A DNA stretch of 64,000 nt from Nectonema munidae (taxonomy: Eukaryota; Nematomorpha; Nectonematoida; Nectonematidae). The first letter of the stretch is position 1. Each line of letters opens with the position of its first letter. The stretch is taken from positions 1-64,000 of the forward strand of contig JAUIRK010001045.1 of assembly GCA_030549495.1 (NCBI GenBank), given 5' to 3'. Of the stretch, positions 11,386 to 24,289 are shown one piece after another. The notes below the pieces were generated by a model that saw only the letters and a list, made by a program, of their open reading frames with translations, was not told the origin of the DNA and searched no databases. The translations under genes were made by a program, and so were the position numbers.

Positions 11386-12357
11386 ATCTTGAATATATAG
11401 CGAGCGTTGTGATGATCAATCAAAATCTTCATCGAGGAGTGTCCTCGTGGAATCGTGAACAATGATATCGTTACATTCATCGAAACAAAGCTCAAAAGCA
11501 ATAGCACTTTTTCACTTCTACTTTAGTGAATTGCATAGCTGATAATGAAAGTTAACATCTAAACAACACAACTTTTAAATAGCAAAGCAAACAAATTTTA
11601 CAACTTCTAATGATTGTAATAGTTACCAAACAATATATTTTTTGATATGTCAAGGTATTTTGGATAAAAGGATAGGCAAATCAATGTACAGGACTCTCTT
11701 TTTTCTAAACTAAAATTTACACAATATGTGCTGATAACTTTTCTTGTTAAGATACTGACAAAAAAATTGCTACTTTGATTTTTTTAAAAGCTTTGATTTT
11801 GAGCACTTGTATTTTTCTAATTTTTATCAAATTTTTTATTTTGAGATACAGACTTAAATGCTTCATATCAAATTGAAAAAACGCCAAATATTTTAAGACG
11901 TCTAGAGTTATGTGTTTGAATTTAACAGTGACTAAATGTTAGCATTTGTCGGAAATGTTAAGGTGTTTGGGTTGGGGCTCGTATAAACACCAGATTTGAG
12001 TGAATTTGATAAAAAAAAAAATGACATTTGACTAAAATTGGATCAGGAAATTTAATTGAAATTTATCCTTATTTGCCCGAAATCAAACTATTTGACTGGA
12101 TTCAACTTTTTGTATTAAATTTTTGGTCTTTGGTTTTAGCCGTTTTGGTTTTTGGCCGTTTTGGTTTTGGCCGTTTTTGTTTTTGGCCGTTTTGGTTTTT
12201 TTGCCGTTTTGGTTTTTGGCCGTTTTGGTTTTGCCCGTTTTTGTTTTTGGCCGTTTTGGTTTTGGCCGTTTTGGTTTTTGGCCGTTTTGGTTTTTGGCCG
12301 TTTTGGTTTTGGCCGTTTTGGTTTTGGCCGTTTTGGTTTTTGGCCGTTTTGACCAGG
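11386..12357 (-). repeat. MULE right inverted arm, 972 bp
   Basis: Inverse of the left arm. The outermost 230 bp (about 12130-12352) are the inverted form of the AACGGCC tandem repeat, with a slightly different unit count from the left arm, as expected if the tandem block expands and contracts independently. The frames read through it, including one that appears to fuse to the neighbouring transposase, are artefacts. Confidence 0.9.
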
Positions 12358-12374
12358 AACCGTTCCACGTGAAT

Positions 12375-13206
12375 TCATGCAAATAAGAGTTCAGAAATTC
12401 TCTTTTACATCCGATCATTTTTTTTATTCTTTTTTTGTGTTTGTTCCAATAGCTCCTCTCCATTGCTTGTGTATGAACGCATGTAGTCCTATCAATAAAA
12501 TTCAATGAGTGGTTAACAGTATGATGCGAAAGTCCAAGGTCTCTTTTGAATGTTCCTGTATCCTTGATCACTAAGAATAATTGATCCAGGCACAACTACT
12601 TTTCTAATATAGGCAACAGTGTTTCGGCATTGCGCGAGTCGACTATCTCCAATAACCGTGGGATGGTGATAAAGTAGGATAAACTATTCCAAATACCCAT
12701 AAAGGTTTCTGAGCATAACGTCCCCCATGGTGTTTTGGTTTATGACTAAAACAAGATCCATCAATCTGTAACGTTATGCCTGGTCCACCAAGCTTAATAG
12801 GATTGCTTTCAAAATGTTTCATACAAATTTCACGAAAAAAACTAAACATGTCAATAACTGTCACTTTTGAAACATTCAATAACTGTATAGTCTGCAAAAC
12901 AGTCAGTTCCTGACACCAGTAAAATATTCCTTCTAACCACTTTTGCAAAGAAAGCTTTGAACGATAAAAAAAAGAACCTTTGCGAATTGATTCGTAGTGC
13001 TTATATTTACTACATTCCTTAACTTCACACTTCCAGACATATTTGTCTTGAATTGAAGAACGTTTTGTCCAGTTCATCAACTTGCTACATTGAAGGCATT
13101 TAAGTTCTGTTCTCAAAAGATTCTGCTGCTTCATCCAGTTAAAGGCAGGAGTCGGGTCTTCAACCAATAGTGGCTTAATAATTTCTTCATACAGAAAACG
13201 ATCCAT
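12375..13206 (-). pseudogene. ISXO2/IS1016-like (Merlin-type) transposase relic
   Basis: Starts with ATG at 13206 on the minus strand. A treble-clef-like N-terminus with CLQCSKLMNW...C...C is followed by an RKGSFFYRS-KLSLQKWLEG segment and GPGITLQIDGSCFSHKPKHH (first catalytic Asp), typical of ISXO2-like domains (DDE_Tnp_IS1595) found in eukaryotic Merlin elements. After a frame change near 12640 come PGSIILSDQGY (second Asp), then VNHSLNFID, HTQAMERSYW and YLHEFTWN, the family's C-terminal block. The frame then runs directly into the MULE end at 12357, so the last residues are lost or displaced. No terminal repeats are certain. Confidence 0.75.
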
Positions 13207-13439
13207 GTTATTAGTTGTTTTTTTAACAATTCAAAAAGAAAAATTTCATCGTCTGCGGAAAGATATGAAAAAATATTAGGAAACAGCAGACGATTTTATT
13301 AAAAGAATAAACTATGCATGAAAAAAGGGTTAATGAAAATAATTGATAAATCCTAATAAAAAAATTTTAAAAAAAGCGAGGAGAAAAGTTTTGTCATTTT
13401 TTTTGATAATGAATATATTTGCAGGCAATTCTTTTTTCA

Positions 13440-13520
13440 TAAATAAACAAATAAAGATAAGCACCCTCGTAAGCAAATAAAGATAAGTACCCCGTAGAAA
13501 CAGGGAGTGCTCATCTTTAC
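13440..13520. repeat. Repeated/inverted AAAGATAAGYACCC motifs
   Basis: Two direct copies of AAATAAAGATAAGYACCC (about 13447 and 13477) and an inverse GGGAGTGCTCATCTTTA at about 13504 form a short palindromic cluster 5' of the ISXO2-like gene. They could be the terminal repeat of that element, but the opposite end was not found. Confidence 0.4.
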
Positions 13521-14029
13521 TTGATCCAAATATTCTTTATCCGCATGATTTAAATTTCTTATTTGGGTCTTGTTCAAAGTTTTTGTCGGTAAAAGATGCG
13601 AATCTAGAAAATGCTATCAAAAAAACAAAGAAAATTGACCTTTTAAAAAATCATTTCATGAGAATATTTTCTTCTTCAAATATGCGACCTGCTTTTCCTG
13701 CACAAGCAAGTAAGGAATGCCACGCAGTGCTCAGTTATCTTCTTTTTTAAACGTGCTGCAAAATTGCCATTAGGAATATTATCCCTCCGAAAATTGTCAT
13801 TTTGGATAAATGGCATGGAGAACATTGCCCTTTTTTAAGCCAAACATTTTTCTTTGCTAATTTTGAAAAAGTTTACTGTGATATTGCATAGAAAAAATTG
13901 AATCTCTATTAATAAGTTTATTAAAAATTTATATTTTATATTGTGTTATTTTTTATGCTTAGTCTTTTTTAAACAAATGAACAATTCACAAGCCTTAATC
14001 ATAATATTAAAAGTGCATAAAGGAATATT
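13521..14029. other. AT-rich stretch, nothing recognised
   Basis: No frame or repeat that I can support. Confidence 0.45.
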
Positions 14030-14320
14030 TTTGTAATTAAATAGTCTTCAAAATGAGACTTGCAGATATTTTCAAACCTTACAAGTAAAATCTGAGTCCA
14101 GAAATGAGACTATCATGGTTGATTTGGTATAAAATAAAAACCTACATTTCATCTAAAATTAGAAGGAATATTTTTGGAGATAGTTTTCAGACGTAAACAG
14201 CAAATTTGATTGAGACGGATATTTAAAATCTTTAAATGCGAAAACTGAGTCGAGAAATGAAAGCAGCATGATCGATTTGGTATAAAAAAGAAATCCTTTT
14301 TTATCTCCTACGGTATGGGT
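14030..14320. repeat. B-module tandem repeat, 2 units of about 153 bp
   Basis: Two units carrying ATGRTYGATTTGGTATA (near 14116 and 14269) and TAGTTTTCAGACGTAAAC. They belong to the same family as the larger arrays at 44.4-45.3, 50.8-51.1 and 62.7-62.9 kb, so this is a truncated copy of the A/B repeat. Confidence 0.75.
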
Positions 14321-17300
14321 TAAATGATGTTCAGCTTTTTTTCTTTTTTAATTACTATTTCTCGATATGAATTCAAAAGTTCCGTGTATGAAAAGTTTCA
14401 TTATCCATCCCTCCATCAACTCCAATCCATATCAAACTTCTTCTTCATGCTTTTTCCAGTTTTTGATTTTATCCATTTTTCTCCTGTCTATTTTAGATTT
14501 ATCAAGTAAAATTTGATTAACAGTTATACAGAAAATTCATTGATTTTAAACCAAGATGAGGTACCATAACTATGACAGATACCAATATGTGAGTGAAGAT
14601 ATAGCTATTGTCCAATTTTTTTTTAGAAATGTGAATGAAAGTTTACCATTTTTTCCTTTGGTTCAGAATCACAGAAATTCCTAGAATCGTAATCAGAATC
14701 AAAATCATTATTTAAAAAACCGTACACTGAATCAAAATCAGCCTAGAGAAACACTAAAATCAGATTCTCTCAGTAAAAGAATTTCGTGAAAAACTAAATT
14801 CCATAGTACCTTCCTTGTCGAGGTAAGACAAATAGAAACCATGGGTAGATAAGGATTTTTCATTCCTACAGCCAGAAGGCATATTTCAGTGTATCATCCA
14901 TCAGCACAGGTGGTGATCCACTAAGCTACTGGAAACAAAAACAATCCATCTTTCCAGAGTTAGATAAAATCGCCTGTAAATATCTACAAATGTTTTTTTA
15001 CTAAATAGAACCCGAATTTGGGATTTGGAGAATCAGAATCAAAATTTTAGAAATAAAAAATCAGAATCAAAATTGTCATTAACAAATTCAAAGAATTAGA
15101 ATCATAAGCATTATCTAAAATCGGCTCATTGAGATATATAAATTATCTCTTTAGTTAATGCACGAAGTGAAGGATAACGACTCAGTATATACTTTACCAT
15201 GTCATTTTACTACTTTTATAAAAATTTTATGGCTAAATTAACTATTTATCATTAAATACAAGCTATCTATATAGTTACTATTGAAAAATTTCATAGGAAA
15301 TAAAGATTTAAATTTTATGAGCTTTTAGCAAAGATGATATCAGGTAGAGATTTGGTCCCATAACTTTTGATGGGATAGAATCATTACTATTGCAAGAGAG
15401 AAAATTATTTTATCCATTTGGCTTAAATATATAAAGATTAATGTAAATAATCGCTAGGGCAATAAAAGTTGACATACAAATCCGCCAAAAATTGACCTAG
15501 CGACTTCAAAAAAAATAATTCTATAATCACTTTTCCAATTATTTTTAATATTATTATTGTAAGATATGTAGTATTCTCTTTAAAATAGGCATGATCTTTA
15601 GACAAAAGCTTTTTAATAACTTAAATTCACCTTTGCCCCTTCTGTCCTCTATGTTAGAGAAGAGCATATAATATATGCGTAGATATACTTTTTTTCATAA
15701 GTTTATGATTTCCTTTTTATCATTTCTCATAGGACATACTTCATCTTCAATTCGATATTTCTATATAAAGCAAATGCATTTTTCATTGTAAAATTCGAAG
15801 ATTACGCTTTTCAATTATTTTATTTATATGTGAGAAGATGCAAACATTTTATCTATATTAAAAATGATGTGTTAAATAATTATAAAAATGAAATAATCTA
15901 TTTTTTAGTTGCTTTGTGAAGTTTTCAGTATATAAAAGGAATTCCAAAGACTTGCTTTTTGTTTGTTAACTTGTTAAATTTTACGAAATCTGTTTCTTAC
16001 AAAAAATGGAGTATTAAAAAATTTGACGTATTAATCAAAAATTGATTTTTCTCGACCTAATTAATAACTTGGCCTTCTTTGACACAAACTTTATAAAATG
16101 AGACAATTTACGTGTTTTAGAATTCAAAAGTTGACTTTTAACTGTCCTAGTAATTGCCTTCAAGAATTCTTCATTAACCCTGATATTTATCATTTTTATT
16201 AACTTTTTTTGAATATTTCTCATCATGTATCATTATGTGTACTCATATCATCCTATATTCACTGTATGAAATACCTTTATAATTTTTTTGATTTTTGCTC
16301 ATTTTGCATTATTAATCTATTATGTCATTTGTATTTGATTCGATCCACCATTTTATGTTTCGCTTTTTTATAACCTAATATCATATTTATTAAATAAATA
16401 CAAAAAAATACGCCAGGGTTCTGTTTAAGTCTTCTTTTGATTAAAGTTATAAGATGACATTTAAACTGATAGCAGTTGAAGTGCTCAATTTTGATTCAGC
16501 AGAATTTTTTAAAATGAAAGTTGTGTGGGACAATTTCAAAAAACTGAAATGACTTCTTCTCATAAGTGGAATAGATACAATGATTAATTAGAACATTTTA
16601 ACAATCTTGTTCATGGACCGATATACTGATATTATCATATATGAATTTGTGCTGCAAAAATACTAGGACAAGGTTAGGGTTCGTGGAATTGAGCATGAAT
16701 GTTTTAGGCGATTTTTCCTGCGGGTGGTGCGTGCTTCCGCTAAACGCCTTTCATCCCTGTATTATTCAGTTTTGAGGTTTAAGAGACGGTCACATTAACA
16801 TCCTTCGATGACTCTTCAAGCTATATTTAGATCTAGATGTGTGCCCCTTTAAAAGTTGAGTTTTCTATTCGATTTATTGAAAAAATTCATTCCAAAGTTT
16901 ACTTCTAAATCTAAAGTACATTCTAGTTGCCTCTTTTCGATGTAATGTAAAATTGGTAAAGAAACTTTTTGTTTTTTCAAGGATTGGTTAAAACAGGTTA
17001 CATTCGGTAGTATCTGATCCGTAGATATTATAACCCATTTCTATTCAAAGTATAGACAATCTGGCCACGCAACTTCGTTACTATTACCTAAATAAATTTT
17101 CTATAACCTAGTTGAAAGATGTAAGTTGTCTTTCAAATGTTTCAGCTGTGCAATCCATTAATAAAGCAAGCCCATGTTATTTTCTACAGAAAAATATCAA
17201 ATATATTATCCAAATCCTTGATATTAAAAGCGTGAAATAATAAGTAGCAAAGACTATTGAAAAAACAATGAATATTTCATCTGGCTACAAGTAAATAAGT

Positions 17301-17452
17301 GAGGAAATTTTAATAGCAAGAATGAGTAGATTTAAAATCAGTTGCTGGCGTGAAGATCACTTCACGCAAACTTGCAATATTTTGCGAAGAAGGACAAAGG
17401 AACAAAACAAGTGCAAGGAAGATACTTTTTGGTATGAAATGAAATCACGTGT
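14321..17452. other. Long anonymous region, no gene seen
   Basis: About 3.1 kb of mostly AT-rich DNA. There are patches with repeated 'aatcagaatcaaaat' words near 14680-15110 and a less AT-rich patch near 16660-16860 without a coherent frame on either strand. The last 150 bp are the likely 3' side of DPM1, with an ATTAAA-like signal on the minus strand near 17310. Confidence 0.4.
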
Positions 17453-18846
<1,394 letters not shown>

Positions 18847-20580
18847 ATGGACTCTCTAACTAAAAAAGAAATAAAAAGGGATCTTAGCCTCTTGTTAGAT
18901 TGCAAACTTTATTTTATCCATTGATTCACGCTTGAACAAAATAGAGGAGAGTATAGCTCTAAACGTGAACTCTACTACGCCCAAATTGTCGAGACCGGTT
19001 TCAATTGTAAAAAACGCAGACTGAAACTGACTATTAATAAAGTTTCTAAAGATTCGTTAAAAGAAGTTAAAGAGAGTACCAGTAAAATACTTTCAAATAT
19101 AAGAGATTGATAAGTTAAGTCCAATAAGAAAAATCTAAAATATAAATCCTTAATTTCTTAAATATAAGAAATTGATCTAAGTACAGTGGCAGAAAAACTA
19201 AGTGTTTGAAATTTTAAAAAATAATTACGCACCTTTAAAAGTGAACCTATTTTACCTAAAATAATTATAAAAAATATGGACCCCACTTTGTCAAAAGAAG
19301 ATATTTTAAATTTGATCATTGCAAAAAAAATCATACATTAGAGAATGCATTGATTCTGACAAGACAGTTCATGTTGTTTTCGACAAAAAAAAAATTCGTA
19401 GTAAATCAAAATTTGTTGTTATCAAACTTGAGCCTGAAATAAGGAAAGCTATCCGGCTGTTGAAAACGTTATGCATATAGTATTTCAGCAGCATAGAGTC
19501 GAAGATTTTTATTATCTAAGACAATGTGGACTATGTAGTCGATTTGGGCACACCTCCTCCAAATGCGAGAGTGAGTTTTTTCTTGTAGTTTCTGTGCTAT
19601 TAATCATAAGCTCATAGAATGTTGTGTAAAAGATTTTAAGGACAAACATTTATAAGTCATGTATAAAAGACAGGAGACTTTTCAATAGTCAAATTCTGAT
19701 AATCTCTTAAATAGCGACTATTTCCAAATTTAGATATATACGATAAAAAGTTTTAGAGACATTTACATCATGAAGATTAATCGCGTAAGAAATTTTTTCA
19801 TTTTAACATAATTAACCTAAATACCCAATCAATTTCTAATAAACTGTTTGAACTAGAATATTCTATATTTGATTTCAATAAAACAGTAGGAAAACCCTTG
19901 AGCATCATTGCAATACAGAAAACTCGATTAGATAATGAGTCTTTTGATCTGTTCATAGATGGTTATACATTTATACATCCTTCCTTGCAGATTAACTAAA
20001 TACGCATGTCTAGGTTTCTTAGTCCATGATAGTTTGACTTTCAAAATTAGTAATAATCAGTATATATGTCACACATTTGAGTCGTTTTCTGTTGATATAA
20101 TTTTTCCTTCAGCAAAAAAATTGATTTTGCATAATATCTACCGTCCTCCATCTGAATATTCAGAGATTTCTTGTTAATTTGTTCATCAAAATTTTTGAAA
20201 CCTATAATAATAAATGGAATGTCGAGAATTATACTCCACTCTATTTCTTTATACCATATAATTTAAATATTTATAAAGCTTTCCTTTTTCCCACTTTTAT
20301 TTCCGATCATAGTACTATTCTGTTGTCTCTAAACTTGACTGAACCTTACTCAAGTACCAATTATTATTTTGAATAAAAGTAAGGTTAACGGGTATGAGTA
20401 TTTTGATTCTCCTGAAATTTAAATGTACTTAATATATTCAATTACTGTGAGAAAGAAGAGTTACGAAGAAAACATAAATTAAATTGTTGGGTGACACAAG
20501 AAATGCTGAACCTCATTAAAAACAAGACAAATTACATAAAAAGATGGAAAAATGTTTGAATGAGAATAAATTTCAAGAAG
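18847..20580 (+). mobile_element. LINE remnant with CCHC ORF1 and endonuclease
   Basis: A non-LTR retrotransposon piece, plus strand. ORF1 traces: two similar starts, MDSLTKKEIKRDLS at 18847 and MDPTLSKEDILN at 19276, then a zinc knuckle CGLCSRFGHTSSKC (C-x2-C-x4-H-x4-C, about 19528-19569). ORF2 traces: AP-type endonuclease segments NLNTQSISNKLFELEYS (about 19820), LGFLVHDSLTFKISNNQYI (20010-20070), LHNIYRPPSEYSEIS (20130-20175) and SDHSTILLSL (about 20300). It stops before the reverse transcriptase. Frames change repeatedly. The doubled ORF1 start suggests an internal duplication or two overlapping insertions. The clade is not fixed, perhaps Jockey/I-like. Confidence 0.75.
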
Positions 20581-20636
20581 AATAAGGAATTGTAAGTTCT
20601 CTTGTATTTTGATCATCATCACTAAGCGTACACTGT

Positions 20637-20678
20637 GTGAAAGACCGGTTTCGGCTATGGAAGCCTCATCAGTTCCAC
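20637..20678 (-). ncRNA. Hammerhead ribozyme, complete core
   Basis: Read on the minus strand: stem I strand GUGGAA (20678-20673), core CUGAUGA (20672-20666), stem II GGCU-UCCAU-AGCC (20665-20653), core GAAA (20652-20649), a very short stem III (A-U, C-G closing a CG loop), cleavage triplet GUC (20645-20643), then UUUCAC (20642-20637), which pairs with GUGGAA over six positions with one G-U wobble. All invariant core bases are present in the right order. The short stem III is typical of hammerheads in Penelope-like elements and animal retrozymes, which often act as dimers (established for the family, not shown here). It lies between two LINE remnants and belongs clearly to neither. Confidence 0.85.
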
Positions 20679-20758
20679 TTTGGTGAAAACGTTGTTATGT
20701 CGTACCCTTTATACCCTAACCCTTTGCTCTTGTGGATACGCTTCTGTTTGTTACATTC

Positions 20759-20832
20759 AGGGGTGCTAACACTTTTTTAGCACGCGAGCTACTTTTAAGA
20801 TGACCTAGTCGAAATGATCTGCCTACTATAAA
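20759..20832 (+). mobile_element. hAT-like terminus (CAGGGGTGC...)
   Basis: CAGGGGTGCTAACACTTTTT followed by 'gcacgcgagctacttttaag' resembles the start of many hAT elements and their MITEs, which open with CAGGGGTG and mention 'gcgagct'. No partner end is seen; it is cut off by the LINE at about 20840. Confidence 0.5.
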
Positions 20833-20841
20833 AACATACTT

Positions 20842-22500
20842 TTGACGAATATTAATTCCTTAGCCTCTAAATACAAAATTCAGTTTAACCAGAGTAAACT
20901 GAACATCATACATTTCACTAGGAAAAGAATCTTACCACAACCCCTAGTCATGCCATCATCCACACCAGTAACCCAAATAAAATATCTCGGAGTCATTTCC
21001 CAATCAAACCTAAAATTCTCAGCACACATCAAAAACCTACACACTAAACTCACGCCTATCATTTTCTCCTTCAAGAAAGCCATCTCGTACAAATGGGGAC
21101 TAAACCCGAAAATTTCAAAATATATTTATACATCAATTATTTTACCCATAATTCAATACGGTATCCTCTCATGGGGTTTCTCCCAAAAGCTGCATAATAC
21201 TAGAATTATTCTCAATAAAATTCACCGTACCTGTCTCCTCACAATCACTAACGCGTATCACACCACACCTACCTCAAAACTTGAACTCCTTACACACACT
21301 ACCAATTCTATACAAACTACACTTAACTCTAGTAACACTATACTCGAAAACTTTCAAATCCATGAGCCCCGTTCACGTTTTCACCACACCCTACTCAACT
21401 TCATCCCTTATACTCTCATTTTACGAAACCATATGTGCCAAGTACATACCAAACCTAGCTCACTATTTCATATCATCTGAAATCCATCCCATCTTCCATT
21501 TCAACCCTTCAGATGAATTACCCTACACATTAACCATATGCAAACATAAAAACATTGCTACCAAACTAATCAAAATGCAACGCACTAATCCCCACTCACC
21601 ATATAATCTTTTGATCTTTACTGACGGTTCCAAATCCTCTCACCATGCTTGGTGCATACGCCTTCTTTATCACCAACTCAGTAACCCCCTTTTTCTCCGA
21701 AGTCCTTCACACCGACAACAACACTTCATCTTATGAAACAGAAGCGTTAGCAATTTTAGCCCCTTGCAGCCATCTATTAGACAACATCGAAACATATCGC
21801 CAAAACTTTAGTCACATCTATCTTTACACAGACGCTCAAAACATCATTAACGATCTCAATCTCAATCATAAAATTCCGCTGTCATGTCATAGCATAGCCA
21901 CCAAACTCACCCAACTCGCTCAACATTTCAACATCACCATCACCTGGTCTCCCGGACATTCTACATGCACCGAAAACAACATAGTGGATCAATTATTATT
22001 ATCCAAAACATTAACATCGAACACAACCTTAACCTTTGTACCCACTATCCTGCATCAAATCTTCAACACACACATCCATCCTTAACAATTGGTCCTCCCT
22101 CTTCTCCTCCTCTAATCAATTTTGCGATTAATAATAAAAGCATTTTTCTCGCACGCAACACAATTAGATGGCTCTCTTTTCACTGCCCAACCTATGCTTA
22201 CTTTTACAAATTCAAACTACACAACAACCCACTTTGCCGTTTTGGTTGCACAGAAATAGAAACACCAATACACATCATCCTTCTATGCCCCATCTTTCAA
22301 AACATACGAACCAAACTACTCAAATTCTGCCATTTATATTTCAATGGTATCCCCAACTCCATTTATGACTTTCTATATCACCCTTCAATTCTCCAAGAAC
22401 TCTCAATCCTGATAAACACAATAGAACCAATTCTTAAAGCACACCAAAATCTTATCCCTCCATCACCCAACTCCTAATTTCATATATCACCCCTTTAATA
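20842..22500 (+). mobile_element. LINE remnant with RT end, RNase H and C-terminal finger
   Basis: A 5'-truncated non-LTR retrotransposon of a type carrying RNase H (I/R1/Loa-like groups). It begins inside the RT thumb with VTQIKYLGVISQSNLKFSAH (about 20970) and YGILSWGFSQKLH; RNase H follows in two frames with LLIFTDGSKSSHHA (first Asp, 21605-21650), SSYETEALAIL (Glu, 21726-21758), LYTDAQNIINDL (Asp, 21820-21860) and ITWSPGHSTCTENN (21936-21980); then a C-terminal C-x3-C-x6-H-x4-C finger (CRFGCTEIETPIHIILLC, 22229-22283). Frame changes fall near 21470, 21650 and 22080, with a stop after most pieces. The coding strand is strikingly G-poor and C-rich, unlike all its neighbours. Confidence 0.85.
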
Positions 22501-22739
22501 CAACACTTCTACATTTTCTTTCCTTTTATTTTGCTCCTTTAGAACATAACAACTAATTCGATTTCCGTCACATAGAAACAACCAATCAAAACCATCTAAA
22601 TCATAGCAATACAGCAAGCATATCAGCCAACGCTGGAAAGTGCTTAGAGATTTCCCTCACTCACTCTCTCTTGTTACAGTTCTCATCAAATGATTCAACT
22701 TCTTCCTCTGCTCAGACGATTTAGCCTCAGATATATATG

Positions 22740-24210
22740 ACGAAGTTTCGACTTCAAGAGAACACTTTCCAGAAGAGCTTGAAGAAGAAGAAACCCTAGA
22801 AGATGAAACAGACGAAATCTTATTAGCTCGCGATGGAACTAAATTCTTCTGGGAACCTCAAAATACAATTAGCGGTCGTGTCCAAGCTCGGAATTGTCGC
22901 AACTATTCCTTACGTCCTTATGGTCCCACAAATGAAGCAAAAAGTTTGGAAGATGTAATGAAAATCTCCAATCTATTTTTTGACATTGCTTTGATCAATC
23001 ATATTTTGGAAATGACGAAAAAAAGGCAGAAGAAAATTATAAGTAATTTTTATAATTTTTTTTATAACTTCATGTAAATGTAGAGGTATTAGTAACAGTA
23101 ATTTGTTTTAGTAAAAGAACACCAAAATGAGAAGAGTTTAAATATTTTTATTCGTTTTGATAGTGTTGAACATATAAATCAAAATGATAAATTGTCTGCT
23201 TGACAGAGTACTGTTAGAGATACTGGACCCCACTAGATGCCGTCACAATTGATGAACAACTAGTGAAATTTAGAGGAGGATGCCCAGTCAAACTATATGA
23301 CAAAAGTAAACCTGATCACTATGGCATAAAAATATAACATTTAAAGGATGCTAACACTTTTTATGTTATAAAGCCAGAAATTTACATTTCTGGATTGACT
23401 GATAGAAATTACTTTTCTAGTTTAGAAATTTGTAAATGTTTGATCACGGGATGTAACCAAGGTTGTGAAGTTTTTCTCGATCGATTTTTTACATCTCACG
23501 AGTTAGCAACTATTTGTGGTACTATAAATTGTAATCGCCGTTTTTTACCCAACTTCCTCAAACCAACATATGTACGCAATTTGAGATTACAAGAAACGGA
23601 GAGTAAAATTGTTTATTCTGAATGTGCATCTATTTCTATATACATAAGCATGCTAGGCAAAATTTCAAAGTCGTTTATGTCTTATCATCTCAACATACTA
23701 AGGGTGTGTCAATAACTTCAATAAAAAACAAACCAGAAAGTTTAGTAGTATATAATAAGTATACAGTTGGTGTAGATAATTTCAATAGAATGGCAAGAGA
23801 TTTCACTTCTCTAGTAGAAGATGGACCATGGCAATTTTCACTAATTACTTGGATATTGCATCTTTCAACTTTTGGGAGATTTACAATTTTAATTGTAATA
23901 AAAATCTTTCAACTAGAGAAGGCGCGAGGAAAATTTTTTGAAGTATTTATCTCTCAAACTTTGCGAACAAGCAATGCTCATTCGCTCTAAGATTTCGCAA
24001 ATTTCTAGGCCCATCAAAAATATTTTATCATATTATGGCTTTTTTTCACAAGGACAAAACGTCCAAAGTAGCTCCACTGGCAAGGAATATTGTTCGATAC
24101 CCGAGTGTAAACCTAGAACTAGAGGTACACGAAAGTTTTTTTCCTGTAAAAAATTTATCTGCAAAAAACATTCTTTTCTGTTATGTCCTACTTGTCAATC
24201 TGATACGTAG
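22740..24210 (+). pseudogene. piggyBac-type transposase relic (copy 2)
   Basis: Transposase pieces in order: an acidic N-terminus EEETLEDETDEILLARDGTK and FFWEPQNTISGRVQARN (22780-22900); an IFIRFDSVEHINQNDKLSA block (23135-23195); VTIDEQLVKFRGGCPVKLYD (23245-23305) and KPDHYGIKI; an LDRFFTSHELATICGTINCN catalytic-Asp block (23478-23540); a YNKYTVGVDNFNRM block (23752-23795) where KGGVD is expected; and a clean C-terminal finger CSIPECKPRTRG...CKK...CKKH...CPTC (24092-24200). Several frame changes and an internal deletion between the FDSVEH and VTIDEQ blocks make it inactive. Same family as copy 1, but better preserved at the C-terminus. Confidence 0.85.
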
Positions 24211-24289
24211 AACAATTTTTTATTTTTTTGTAACTATTTTTTCTGTTCAAATTGACTTTTTTAAAATAAAAGTTTATAGATAGCGTTAA
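22740..24289 (+). mobile_element. Decayed piggyBac element 2
   Basis: The right end is TAGATAGCG (24277-24285) followed by TTAA (24286-24289), the inverse of the left end seen at 3923. The left end is missing; the copy starts within the transposase next to LINE DNA. The gene is relic (see the transposase entry). Confidence 0.7.

Larger units (their letters stand above)
7052..12357 (+). mobile_element. Long-TIR MULE (Mutator-like) element, 5.3 kb
   Basis: Outer ends are CCTGGTCAAAACGGCC at 7052 and its inverse GGCCGTTTTGACCAGG ending at 12357. The two arms (7052-8001 and 11386-12357) are long inverted repeats with only scattered differences. Between them lies a multi-exon transposase with a FLYWCH-type zinc finger and a MULE catalytic region. 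Flanking 9-bp words (tcaatagtg, aaccgttcc) do not match, so no target duplication is visible. The close match of the arms and the nearly open gene point to a fairly young element. Confidence 0.85.

Noticed and set aside
12083-12595. A long minus-strand frame joining ISXO2-like text to a Lys/Asn/Gln-rich repeat protein
   Set aside because: The repeat part is the MULE tip array read through by chance; the same array gives spurious frames on both strands at both MULE ends.
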